Shown here piece after piece: positions 1 through 5,115 of a DNA stretch of 5,159 nucleotides. How positions within the stretch are numbered: position 1 is the first letter of the stretch; each line of letters begins with the position of its first letter. The DNA lies in contig JADJTD010000011.1 in NCBI GenBank assembly GCA_016711345.1, forward strand, positions 1-5,159, written 5' to 3'. Below the pieces are notes generated by a model, which was not told the DNA's origin, searched no databases, and saw nothing but the letters and a program-made list of their open reading frames with translations. Source of the DNA: Chloracidobacterium sp. (lineage in GTDB: Bacteria > Acidobacteriota > Blastocatellia > Pyrinomonadales > Pyrinomonadaceae). Position numbers and translations under genes: made by a program.

Positions 1-539
1 CCTACCGCAACGTCTGGCTGGGCGTTTCGGTCGAGGACCAGCGCGCCGCCGCCGAGCGGATCCCCGAGCTGCTGGCCACGCCAGCGGCCCTACGCTTCCT
101 ATCCTGCGAGCCGCTGCTCGGGCCGGTGAACGTCTGCGCCGTCCCGGACGGCAAGACGAGGCCGGCTGAGTTCTCGGCGCGCTACACCCCGCTCGGAGAC
201 CTGGACTGGGTCATCGTCGGCGGCGAGAGCGGCCCGGGCGCGCGGCCGTGCAACGTCGCCTGGGTCCGCGATCTGGTCGGCAGCTGCATGGAGGCCGGCG
301 TGCCCGCCTTCGTGAAGCAGCTCGGCGCCCACGTCCAGGACCGGAACGACGCCGGCTTCGACGGTGACGGCCCCGGCGCGTGGCCCGAGACCACCGACAT
401 GGTGGAGCACGACCACTACGACACGGGCTACCAGGGCGCCCCGGTCCGCGTCCGCCTAGCCGACCGGGCCGGCCGGGACCCCGCCGAATGGCCCGAGGAC
501 CTCCGCGTCCAGCGGTTCCCGGAGGTGACCCGTGGCTGA
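1..539 (+). CDS. Phage Gp37/Gp68 family protein (DUF5131), C-terminal part
   Basis: This reading frame is open at the window's left edge (first full codon at base 3) and supplies 178 residues, so the start is missing. It carries the family's conserved blocks: NVWLGVSVEDQ near the left edge, then RIPELLATPAALRFLSCEPL, then DWVIVGGESGPGARP followed by a VPAFVKQLG segment, and a C-terminal DPAEWPEDLRVQ stretch. Known members begin with a three-cysteine motif that resembles an iron-sulfur or radical-SAM-like site. That part is outside the window and cannot be checked. The biochemical role of the family is not established; it is common in phages and mobile elements and is sometimes paired with the three-Cys-motif partner protein TcmP. 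The stop overlaps the start of the next gene by 8 bases. The family call is firm and the function is unknown. Confidence 0.85.
   Translation, partial: YRNVWLGVSVEDQRAAAERIPELLATPAALRFLSCEPLLGPVNVCAVPDGKTRPAEFSARYTPLGDLDWVIVGGESGPGARPCNVAWVRDLVGSCMEAGVPAFVKQLGAHVQDRNDAGFDGDGPGAWPETTDMVEHDHYDTGYQGAPVRVRLADRAGRDPAEWPEDLRVQRFPEVTRG
521..528 (+). promoter_or_regulatory. Ribosome binding site for the GTG start at 532
   Basis: GGAGGTGA lies just ahead of the GTG at 532, with six bases between the GGAGG core and the start codon. It decides in favour of this GTG, which lies inside the end of the upstream gene, over later starts. Confidence 0.6.
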
Positions 540-891
540 TGTCGTCCTACGCGACGAGTTCGAGCCGGCCTTGAGGGCGTGTGTCGACGAGATCCGCGCG
601 GCCTGGCAGGAGGAGCTACTCACCCTCCGGCGCCGCGCCGAGACCGCCGAGGCCCAGCTGGCCGACCTGGCCGGCTGCATCCGGGTCGAGCTCCACGGCG
701 TCATCGAGGAGGTCGAGGCCTTCAACCGGTGCACCCAGTTCAAGGTGCTGCTGGCCCAGCGCGAGGAGGGCTCGACCTGGGGCGTCTGGTCCTTCCCGCT
801 CCCCTCCGCCGACGCGGCGCGGGCCCTCGGGGCCAACCTCTACCGGCCAACCAGCGCGGTGGTCTTCCTGCGCGTCCCGGAGGCGCCGTGA
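532..891 (+). CDS. Small hypothetical protein with N-terminal coiled coil
   Basis: 119 residues; family not recognised. Residues about 15-50 form a heptad-like, Glu/Arg/Ala/Leu-rich stretch (EIRAAWQEELLTLRRRAETA and onward) that should be a coiled coil. The C-terminal half is less charged and looks globular (a KVLLAQREEG region, then TWGVWSFPL, then SAVVFLRVPEAP). The GTG start at 532 is supported by a strong GGAGG six bases upstream, and it overlaps the preceding stop by 8 bases (GTGGCTGA). The stop overlaps the next start as GTGA at 888-891, so the three genes are probably translated as a coupled unit. There is no signal peptide, membrane segment or catalytic motif. Its position suggests an accessory partner in the cassette, but that is inference only. 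Confidence 0.75.
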   Translation: MADVVLRDEFEPALRACVDEIRAAWQEELLTLRRRAETAEAQLADLAGCIRVELHGVIEEVEAFNRCTQFKVLLAQREEGSTWGVWSFPLPSADAARALGANLYRPTSAVVFLRVPEAP

Positions 892-1391
892 AGATCCCCA
901 GCCGCTGGCTCCCCTTCGTCCAGGCCTGCGCCGAGCAGCTGGCCCCGGCCTCCAGGATGGGGGGGCTGGCCCAGAAGCTCCTCGAGGAGCACGGCGCCAC
1001 CCACAAGCGCCGGCTGGCCCGCACCCTGCCCCGCCGGAAGGCCGCCGCGGCGGAGCGGGCGGAGCGCACCGGCGCCACGCGGGCGACCCGCGGCGCCGTG
1101 GTCTCTCGCGCCGGCGGCCGCTGCGAGTGCTGCGGCGCCGAGGTCACCTCCCGATCGGGGGAGCTCGACCACTTCTTCGGCCGGGCCCGCTCCGAGTTGG
1201 TGGAGACCTGCTGGCTCCTCTGCAACGGACAGGAGGGCGGCTGCCACCTCGGGAAGACCATGAACATGCCGTCCCGCCGCTTCTGGCTGGTCCGCTTCCA
1301 CCGCCACGCCCTGAAGCACGGCTACGCCCGCGCCCTGCAGTTGGCCGAACAGCAGCTCGCCCTCGAACCCACCCCGGGGACCTCACCATGA
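888..1391 (+). CDS. HNH-type zinc-binding nuclease-like protein
   Basis: 167 residues from the GTG at 888, which follows GGAGG at 879-883. The N-terminal 75 residues are basic and Ala/Arg-rich and may contact DNA. The core begins with a zinc knuckle C79-x2-C82, continues to an acidic-histidine pair (LDHFFGRARSE, D94-H95) and then C108, C112-N113 and C119-H120 (GGCHLGKTMN). This order, CxxC then DH then N/H with further cysteines, matches the zinc-supported beta-beta-alpha-metal fold of HNH nucleases. H95 would be the general base, and N113 and H120 are plausible remaining active-site or metal residues. The assignment of the last residues is uncertain because the spacing is unusual. A role in cutting or processing phage or host DNA is inferred; homing or packaging roles are alternatives. 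It overlaps both neighbours by 4 bases. Confidence 0.78.
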   Translation: MKIPSRWLPFVQACAEQLAPASRMGGLAQKLLEEHGATHKRRLARTLPRRKAAAAERAERTGATRATRGAVVSRAGGRCECCGAEVTSRSGELDHFFGRARSELVETCWLLCNGQEGGCHLGKTMNMPSRRFWLVRFHRHALKHGYARALQLAEQQLALEPTPGTSP

Positions 1392-1630
1392 ACTGGCCCT
1401 GGAGCAAGCCCACCCCGCCGCCCGCCGCGCCCGTCGGCTCCCCGGAGCGGGCCCGCCGCATCGCCCGGGCGGCCTCCCTGTGGAATGAGCGGCGCCGCGA
1501 CGTGGGCCTCCACGCTGACAGGATCGCCTACCTCGAGAAGAAGGTGGCCGAGGAGCGGGTCCTTCTTGCCCAGGCGGAGGCCGACGAGGTAACCGCCCGG
1601 GCGGAGCTCGAGGAGGCCACCCGTGTCTGA
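1388..1630 (+). CDS. Small proline-start, coiled-coil hypothetical protein
   Basis: 80 residues; not recognised. It starts at the ATG of an ATGA junction with the HNH gene, with GGGGA at 1376-1380 as a fair ribosome binding site. The first 20 residues are Pro/Ala/Trp-rich (MNWPWSKPTPPPAAP) and probably disordered. Residues about 22-78 are strongly helical and charged, with a clear heptad pattern (RIAYLEKKVAEERVLLAQAE), so the protein is most likely a short coiled-coil oligomer or adaptor. The third codon positions are rich in G/C, as in its neighbours, which supports real coding despite the small size. The stop overlaps the next GTG by 8 bases (GTGTCTGA). No enzymatic motif is visible. Confidence 0.7.
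   Translation: MNWPWSKPTPPPAAPVGSPERARRIARAASLWNERRRDVGLHADRIAYLEKKVAEERVLLAQAEADEVTARAELEEATRV
1612..1616 (+). promoter_or_regulatory. Ribosome binding site for the GTG start at 1623
   Basis: GGAGG lies six bases ahead of the GTG at 1623. It favours this start for the ASCH gene over the in-frame ATG at 1641, which would lose the first six residues and has no comparable site. Confidence 0.6.
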
Positions 1631-2207
1631 CCGCCCCCTCATGGCGCTGACGGTCCACCCGCCGTGGAGCGGGATGATCGCCGCGGGGCTCAAGCCGGTG
1701 GAGAACCGCTCTTGGCCGCCTCCGCCCCAGCTCATCGGGCAGCGGCTGGCCATCCACGCCGGGAAGAGCCTCGACTCCGCTGCCCTCCAGGTCCTGGGCG
1801 AGCACCAGGAGCTGCTCGGCATCCCCGACGGCGCGCTCGACCACAGCCTGGCCAGGTCCGCGATCGTCGCCGTGGTCACCCTCCGCGGCGCCGTGCGGGT
1901 CGCCGACGCCGACCGGCCGGACGAGACCCTCACCCCGCTCCAGATCGGCCAGCCGCGCCGCCTGCGCCCCCACCGCATCCTCGGCGGCCTGCCCACCCCG
2001 GCCGCCCTCGACGCCATCCGCTCCCCCTGGGCCATGGGCCCGTGGCTGTGGGTCCTCGGGGACGTGCAGGCCATCGACCCCGTCCCCTGCCAGGGCGCGC
2101 AGAAGGTCTGGCGCGTTCCGGACGGCGCGGCCGCCGCCGTGCTGGAGCAGCTCCGCGGGAAGTTCCGGACCACCCCTCGCCGCGCCATCCCGGGAGCCAC
2201 CACGTGA
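1623..2207 (+). CDS. ASCH-domain protein
   Basis: 194 residues from the GTG at 1623. The N-terminus holds the ASCH signature: a start strand (MALTVHPPWSGMIAAGLKPV), then ENRSWPPP, and a second strand IGQRLAIHAGK. A central IVAVVTLRGAV strand and a GPWLWVLGDVQAI block near the C-terminus match longer phage and bacterial ASCH proteins. ASCH domains have a PUA-like beta-barrel and are thought to bind RNA or modified nucleotides. One small bacterial member (YqfB) hydrolyses N4-acetylcytidine. The length fits the phage-type ASCH group and no part looks missing. The substrate cannot be deduced. Among nucleases in this cassette, a role in sensing or processing nucleic acid or a modified base is a reasonable inference. 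It is coupled at both ends by 8-base and 4-base overlaps. Confidence 0.85.
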   Translation: MSDRPLMALTVHPPWSGMIAAGLKPVENRSWPPPPQLIGQRLAIHAGKSLDSAALQVLGEHQELLGIPDGALDHSLARSAIVAVVTLRGAVRVADADRPDETLTPLQIGQPRRLRPHRILGGLPTPAALDAIRSPWAMGPWLWVLGDVQAIDPVPCQGAQKVWRVPDGAAAAVLEQLRGKFRTTPRRAIPGATT

Positions 2208-2680
2208 GCCTGACGAGACTGAGCGACGACGAGAAGTGCGGCCACGGGTGGCCCAGGAACGACGAGCGGTGCCCGGTCTGCTACCAAACCCACGCCGAGT
2301 GCATGGTCGAGGCCAAGTCTCTCGCCGCCGAGCGTGACGCGCTGAAGGCCGAGGTGGAGCGTCTCTCGGGCTTGCGCCCGAAGTGGCCCCGATGCAGCCC
2401 GACGGCGAGTGGATGCCCCGCTACGGCCTGCGGTGGAACGGGCCAACTACTCCGGTCGCGGTGCCGATGGACGACGGGTACTGGACGCCCTGGCATCTGG
2501 CCCAGGGCGCCCTCGCCGCCGTCGTCTCCTGCCACCAGATGGGCACCGACTCCGCCTGCCTGGAGCGCCAGGCGTGCGAGAGGTACGACGCCCACGCCAC
2601 CCAGCGCCGCCTCGCCCAGGTCACGGCCGAGCTGGAGCGGGTGGCCGCCCAGCGCGACGAAGCCCTGCGGGTCTCGGTGA
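2204..2680 (+). CDS. Zinc-ribbon/coiled-coil protein, 5' part of a probably frame-broken gene
   Basis: It starts at GTG 2204 (GTGA junction with the ASCH gene; GGGAG at 2192-2196 is its ribosome site). The first ~62 residues look genuine: a zinc-knuckle pattern C12-x-H14-x8-C23-x2-C26, then a charged helix (SLAAERDALKAEVERL) that should be a coiled coil. From about base 2390 onward the predicted protein turns into Pro/Ser/Thr/Arg-rich sequence, while the frame starting at 2383/2392 takes over sensible coding with G/C-rich third positions. The remaining ~95 residues to the stop at 2680 are therefore probably not a natural protein tail. Most likely this and the following frame are one gene separated by a single-base change. 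Real overlap or programmed frameshifting cannot be excluded. Function unknown. Confidence 0.55.
   Translation: MSLTRLSDDEKCGHGWPRNDERCPVCYQTHAECMVEAKSLAAERDALKAEVERLSGLRPKWPRCSPTASGCPATACGGTGQLLRSRCRWTTGTGRPGIWPRAPSPPSSPATRWAPTPPAWSARRARGTTPTPPSAASPRSRPSWSGWPPSATKPCGSR
2366..2381 (+). other. GC-rich hairpin at the frame break
   Basis: TCGGGC (2366-2371) and GCCCGA (2376-2381) are perfect inverted repeats around a TTGC loop. The hairpin ends a few bases before the point where coding switches from the frame of 2204 to the frame of 2392. It could be an RNA structure linked to frameshifting, or a spot prone to a base-call or replication slip. Confidence 0.4.
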
Positions 2681-2934
2681 GCTTCGCCTCTCAGGCCACC
2701 CGGGCCGAGGACGAGCACGAGGTCTGCCTGCTGGTGGCGGAGAGGCTGCGCGCTGAGCTGGAGCGAGTGGCGGCCGAGCGCGACACCGCGCGCGAGCTGG
2801 CCAACGACGCGCTCCAGGCCAGGGACAAGGCCCTCGCCTGCGAGGCCGCGGCGCGGGGGCTGCTGGCGGACCTCACGCGGGACGTGCTGAGCCTGGCCGG
2901 CCCGGGCCAGCTGGGCAAGGAGGCGGCGCCGTGA
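2383..2934 (+). CDS. Coiled-coil protein, probably the 3' part of the gene starting at 2204
   Basis: 183 residues from GTG 2383, or 180 from ATG 2392, which is the more usual codon; neither has a convincing ribosome binding site. An in-frame stop at 2335 blocks a longer start. Residues 1-60 are globular, with aromatic residues (GEWMPRYGL, DDGYWTPWHLAQ). Residues about 65-165 are a long coiled coil with two near-identical units, AELERVAAQRDEA and AELERVAAERDTA, spaced 42 residues (six heptads) apart. The same style of heptad is present in the 5' frame (SLAAERDALKAEVERL). The lack of a ribosome site and the matching coiled-coil style suggest one protein of about 243 residues in the unbroken form. 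No membrane segment or enzyme motif is seen, so a structural or scaffold role is a guess. It overlaps the next gene as GTGA at 2931-2934. Confidence 0.7.
   Translation: MAPMQPDGEWMPRYGLRWNGPTTPVAVPMDDGYWTPWHLAQGALAAVVSCHQMGTDSACLERQACERYDAHATQRRLAQVTAELERVAAQRDEALRVSVSFASQATRAEDEHEVCLLVAERLRAELERVAAERDTARELANDALQARDKALACEAAARGLLADLTRDVLSLAGPGQLGKEAAP
2626..2784 (+). repeat. Internal direct repeat encoding a coiled-coil unit
   Basis: Bases 2626-2658 and 2752-2784 match at 29 of 33 positions by hand count and encode AELERVAAQRD and AELERVAAERD. The offset is 126 bases, i.e. 42 residues or six heptads, so the register of the coiled coil is kept. Three of the four differences fall at third codon positions, as expected of an old duplication under protein-level selection. 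Confidence 0.7.
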
Positions 2935-3116
2935 AGCTGCCCACCCACTCTGACCTGGCCGCCGGGGCCTGCCTTGCCCTCGCCACCTTCCCGGCCCGCT
3001 ACGTCTGGGACTACTCCGGCGAGGCGGCGCGCGCCGCGTGGGCCGCCGTCGCCTTCCTGGTCCTGGTCGTCGCCGCCGTCTTCATCGGCATCATCATCCC
3101 GCACGAGAAGGGCTGA
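2931..3116 (+). CDS. Small single-pass membrane protein
   Basis: 61 residues; not recognised. GTG 2931 is preceded by a strong AAGGAGG at 2917-2923 and forms a GTGA junction with the previous gene. The C-terminal third is a clear membrane helix at about residues 36-56 (AAVAFLVLVVAAVFIGIII), followed by a short PHEKG tail. A weaker hydrophobic patch lies at residues 9-20. The two-patch pattern and small size would suit a phage membrane protein such as a small holin-like or superinfection-related protein. There is no lysis gene nearby to support a holin call, so this is left as an unassigned membrane protein. Confidence 0.72.
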   Translation: MKLPTHSDLAAGACLALATFPARYVWDYSGEAARAAWAAVAFLVLVVAAVFIGIIIPHEKG

Positions 3117-3118
3117 GC

Positions 3119-3682
3119 GTGACCATCTCGATCGGCAATGACCCCCTGCCGCCGCAGCCGGGCAAGTGCTGCCCGGACTGCACCCAGCCGGTGCTGTGGC
3201 CAGGCCGATGCCCCACCTGCGCAGCGGCGGAGCAGGCGCGAGAGTCCTTCCGAGAGCGCAAACGAAGGTACAACGCCAAGATCGTGAGCGATGGCCGGTG
3301 CATCTACTGTAGGGGCCCACGAGGAGATGCAGGGAGTTCTCAGGGCTGCCGGGCGTGCCTGGACGAGTTCAAAGTCCACGACAGATCGTACCGGTGCTGG
3401 AAAAAGTACGGGCTGTCCGTAGACGAGGAGATTGCCCTCCGCCAGCAGCCCTGCGGCGTGTGTGGCGTCGTGGGCAGTGGCACGGTGGCAGGGCTAAACG
3501 ACATCGACCACCACCACGCATCGGGCCAGGTCCGAGGGGCTCTGTGCGCCAAGCACAACAGGGGGATTGGGTGCATGGACGACGACCCGGCCATCTTGCG
3601 CGCCGCGGCCGAGTATCTGGAGCGGCACGGATCGTTCGGCAAACTCCTGCCGCGCAACGTGGACCCGGACGCTCGGCCATAG
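3119..3682 (+). CDS. Endonuclease VII-like HNH nuclease with N-terminal zinc knuckles
   Basis: 187 residues from GTG 3119 (AGAAGGG at 3106-3112). The C-terminal part is the recombination endonuclease VII domain: the typical lead-in YGLSVDEEIALRQQ, zinc pair C112-x2-C115, catalytic D130-H131 in the DHHHASGQVRGALC block, C143 and N147, then a DDPAILRAAAEYLE helix. The fourth zinc ligand is His146 instead of the cysteine of T4 gp49, a change often seen in phage homologues. T4 gp49 cuts Holliday junctions and other branched DNA, so a similar structure-specific role in phage DNA processing is likely. The N-terminal half adds two cysteine pairs sets (C18/C21/C31/C34 and C61/C64/C77/C80), probably extra zinc sites for DNA binding. 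Base composition is clearly less GC-rich than in neighbours (about 59% in 3241-3420), hinting at separate acquisition. Confidence 0.88.
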   Translation: MTISIGNDPLPPQPGKCCPDCTQPVLWPGRCPTCAAAEQARESFRERKRRYNAKIVSDGRCIYCRGPRGDAGSSQGCRACLDEFKVHDRSYRCWKKYGLSVDEEIALRQQPCGVCGVVGSGTVAGLNDIDHHHASGQVRGALCAKHNRGIGCMDDDPAILRAAAEYLERHGSFGKLLPRNVDPDARP

Positions 3683-3683
3683 C

Positions 3684-4025
3684 ATGCCGGAACTCCTCAC
3701 CATCTCCGATGTGGCTGGACTCCTCCGCGTGAGCCGGGCTACGGCCTACGGCCTTCGCGACCGCATCGGGTGGGTGAGGGTTGGCGTGCGGTCGGTCCGC
3801 TTCGAATCAGAGGCCGTGCAGGCCTACATCGAGAGGCAGCGATGCCACGCACCCGAAGCCGGATCTTCCTCCGCCCCCGCTCCCCGTTCTGGCAGGCCAT
3901 CTGGACCGACCACGCCGGCCGCGTCCACCAGCAGTCCACGGGTTGCCGAGACCATGGAGCTGCTGCGGCGTGGCTCGCCGCGCGCGAGATGGAGAGAGTC
4001 CGAGCCGACGCCGGGGTCCCGGTAG
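3684..4025 (+). CDS. Excisionase-type helix-turn-helix DNA-binding protein (xis-like)
   Basis: 113 residues from ATG 3684, one base after the stop of the endonuclease VII gene; no good ribosome site is seen, so translation is probably coupled. Residues 4-53 form a compact MerR/excisionase-like winged helix (HTH_17 type): LLTISDVAGLLRVSRATAYG for the helix-turn-helix, WVRVGVRSVRF for the wing, and EAVQAYIERQR for the closing helix. Such proteins bend DNA next to the attachment site and direct integrase toward excision. Here it lies immediately upstream of the integrase, the usual place for xis. Residues 54-113 are Ser/Pro/Arg-rich and are read from the same DNA as the integrase N-terminus, so this tail is probably incidental. 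The functional domain seems complete without it. A transcription regulator is the main alternative. Confidence 0.75.
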   Translation: MPELLTISDVAGLLRVSRATAYGLRDRIGWVRVGVRSVRFESEAVQAYIERQRCHAPEAGSSSAPAPRSGRPSGPTTPAASTSSPRVAETMELLRRGSPRARWRESEPTPGSR

Positions 4026-5065
4026 CCCGAGACATCACGCTCCTCGAGGCGACCGCCGAGTACCTGGTGGACCGCGACGGTGAGCTCGCCGCCAAGTGGC
4101 ACGGCACCGTCCTCGCCTTCATCCGCAACGAGGTGGTGCCCCACTTCGGCGGCGGCACCGTGGTCTCCGCCATCGACGCGATCGCCGTCGCCAAGTTCCG
4201 CACGGCGCAGAAGGGCCGGGTCGACCGGCGCTTCAAGCCGCGCCCCGACCAGCCGCCGAAGCTGGTCTCGCCGGCCACGGTGAACCGGCTGATGTGGGCC
4301 ATGGCCGCCTTCGGCGGGTGGTGCGTCGAGCGCCAGTACCACCTCACCAACCCCTGGAGCACGGACAGCTACACCGAGAGCGACTACCCGGTTCCGGACA
4401 TCCCCGCCGGCCAGCGGGCGCAGCTGCTGCTGGCCCTGCCCGCCGACCTGCGCGCCGTGGTCGAGTTCTCCTTCGAGACCGGCCTGCGCCGCGGGGAGAT
4501 CGAGCGCCTGCGCTGGGAGGACGTGAACCTGGAGGAGCGGCTCGTCCAGGTGGTGAGCGTCCAGGCGCGCGGCTTCAACAAGGGGCGCAAGACCCGGCCC
4601 TGCACCCTCTCCCGGCGCGCCGCGGCGCTGCTCCAGGCCCGCCTCCCGAAGCCGACCCGGCCGCCGCGGCCGCCGGCGGGGCCCGTGTGGGGGCGCATCG
4701 GCGACCGGCGCCGGGCCTTCAAGACCGCGGCCGCCAAGGCGGGGATGCCGCGCGCCTGGCTGCACCTCTTCCGCCACCTGGGCGCCACCGACGTCGGCCG
4801 CTCGGGCGCCGCCGTGGCCGACCTGATGGCCTTCGGCGGGTGGAGCTCCGTCCGGATGGTGCAGCGGTACACGAGGGCGAACCACGAGCGGATGCTGCAG
4901 CTCATGGACCGCCGCGAGGGCCGCGATCCGCTGCCCGCCGCGCCGCCCCAGCTGGCCACCGCCACCCAGAGTCAGGGGTCGGAGGGAGACACAACGCGTG
5001 CACGACCCGGGAGGGACGGCGGCCTCACGGACGCCGTAAAGGACACGGGCGGCCCCTCGTCTTGA
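3842..5065 (+). CDS. Tyrosine recombinase / phage integrase
   Basis: 407 residues from ATG 3842, chosen because the N-terminus RSRIFLRPRSPFWQAIWTDH matches the arm-binding start of many phage integrases and GAGAGG lies five bases upstream. Residues 1-60 are the arm-binding region, about 65-175 the core-binding (SAM-like) domain, and about 185-345 the catalytic domain. All active-site residues are visible: R216 in TGLRRGEI, K250 in NKGRKTRP as likely beta-hairpin lysine, H308 and R311 in LHLFRH, W334 in the FGGW position often held by His, and the nucleophile Y343 in MVQRYTRA. The enzyme should insert and, with the upstream excisionase, remove the element at the adjacent tRNA-Ala. The ~60-residue tail after Y343 is Pro/Arg-rich and probably variable. 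It overlaps the xis frame by 184 bases and ends inside the terminator hairpin. Confidence 0.94.
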   Translation: MPRTRSRIFLRPRSPFWQAIWTDHAGRVHQQSTGCRDHGAAAAWLAAREMERVRADAGVPVARDITLLEATAEYLVDRDGELAAKWHGTVLAFIRNEVVPHFGGGTVVSAIDAIAVAKFRTAQKGRVDRRFKPRPDQPPKLVSPATVNRLMWAMAAFGGWCVERQYHLTNPWSTDSYTESDYPVPDIPAGQRAQLLLALPADLRAVVEFSFETGLRRGEIERLRWEDVNLEERLVQVVSVQARGFNKGRKTRPCTLSRRAAALLQARLPKPTRPPRPPAGPVWGRIGDRRRAFKTAAAKAGMPRAWLHLFRHLGATDVGRSGAAVADLMAFGGWSSVRMVQRYTRANHERMLQLMDRREGRDPLPAAPPQLATATQSQGSEGDTTRARPGRDGGLTDAVKDTGGPSS

Positions 5066-5091
5066 GGAACCGCCCGTGTTCACTGCCTTTT
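5042..5091 (+). terminator. Hairpin terminator spanning the integrase stop codon
   Basis: ACACGGGCGG (5043-5052) pairs perfectly with CCGCCCGTGT (5070-5079), and an outer G-T pair can extend the stem. Inside the loop, CCTC (5055-5058) can pair with GAGG (5064-5067), giving a long GC-rich stem. A TTTT run follows at 5088-5091, somewhat distant from the stem. On the minus strand the hairpin is followed by CCTTTACGG, so it may also stop transcripts leaving the tRNA. The integrase stop (5063-5065) lies in the upper hairpin. It separates convergent transcription of integrase and tRNA. Confidence 0.65.
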
Positions 5092-5115
5092 CGCCGGACA
5101 TCTTCGCCGGCTATG

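Noticed and set aside
581..1387. Upstream extension of the frame of the 80-residue protein
   Set aside because: The added part is Arg/Pro/Ala-rich and lies over the coiled-coil and HNH genes. The ATG at 1388 with a ribosome site and ATGA junction is the better start.
2384..2395. Programmed frameshift slippery site near TGGCCCCGATG
   Set aside because: In the frame of 2204 it does not form the X-XXY-YYZ heptamer of -1 sites. CCC-C runs favour +1 slips, which is the wrong direction.
1322..2446. Long minus-strand open frame (374 codons) opposite the ASCH region
   Set aside because: It spans several well-supported + strand genes and their junctions, has low-complexity composition, and shows no domain.
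2931..3116. Holin call for the 61-residue membrane protein
   Set aside because: Only one clear membrane helix and no endolysin or spanin gene nearby, so the specific function is not supported.
3770..3841. 24-residue N-terminal extension of the integrase
   Set aside because: It would lie fully within the excisionase winged helix and lacks similarity to integrase starts. ATG 3842 gives the normal N-terminus.
3824..5101. Long minus-strand open frame (425 codons) opposite the integrase
   Set aside because: It mirrors the integrase coding frame. High GC keeps the opposite strand free of stops, and the translation is Arg/Gly/Ala-rich with no known fold.
5090..5110. TTCGCCGG pair as integrase arm sites
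   Set aside because: Only two short copies in very GC-rich sequence, and GCCGG words are common here. Noted under the att finding but not called as a feature.
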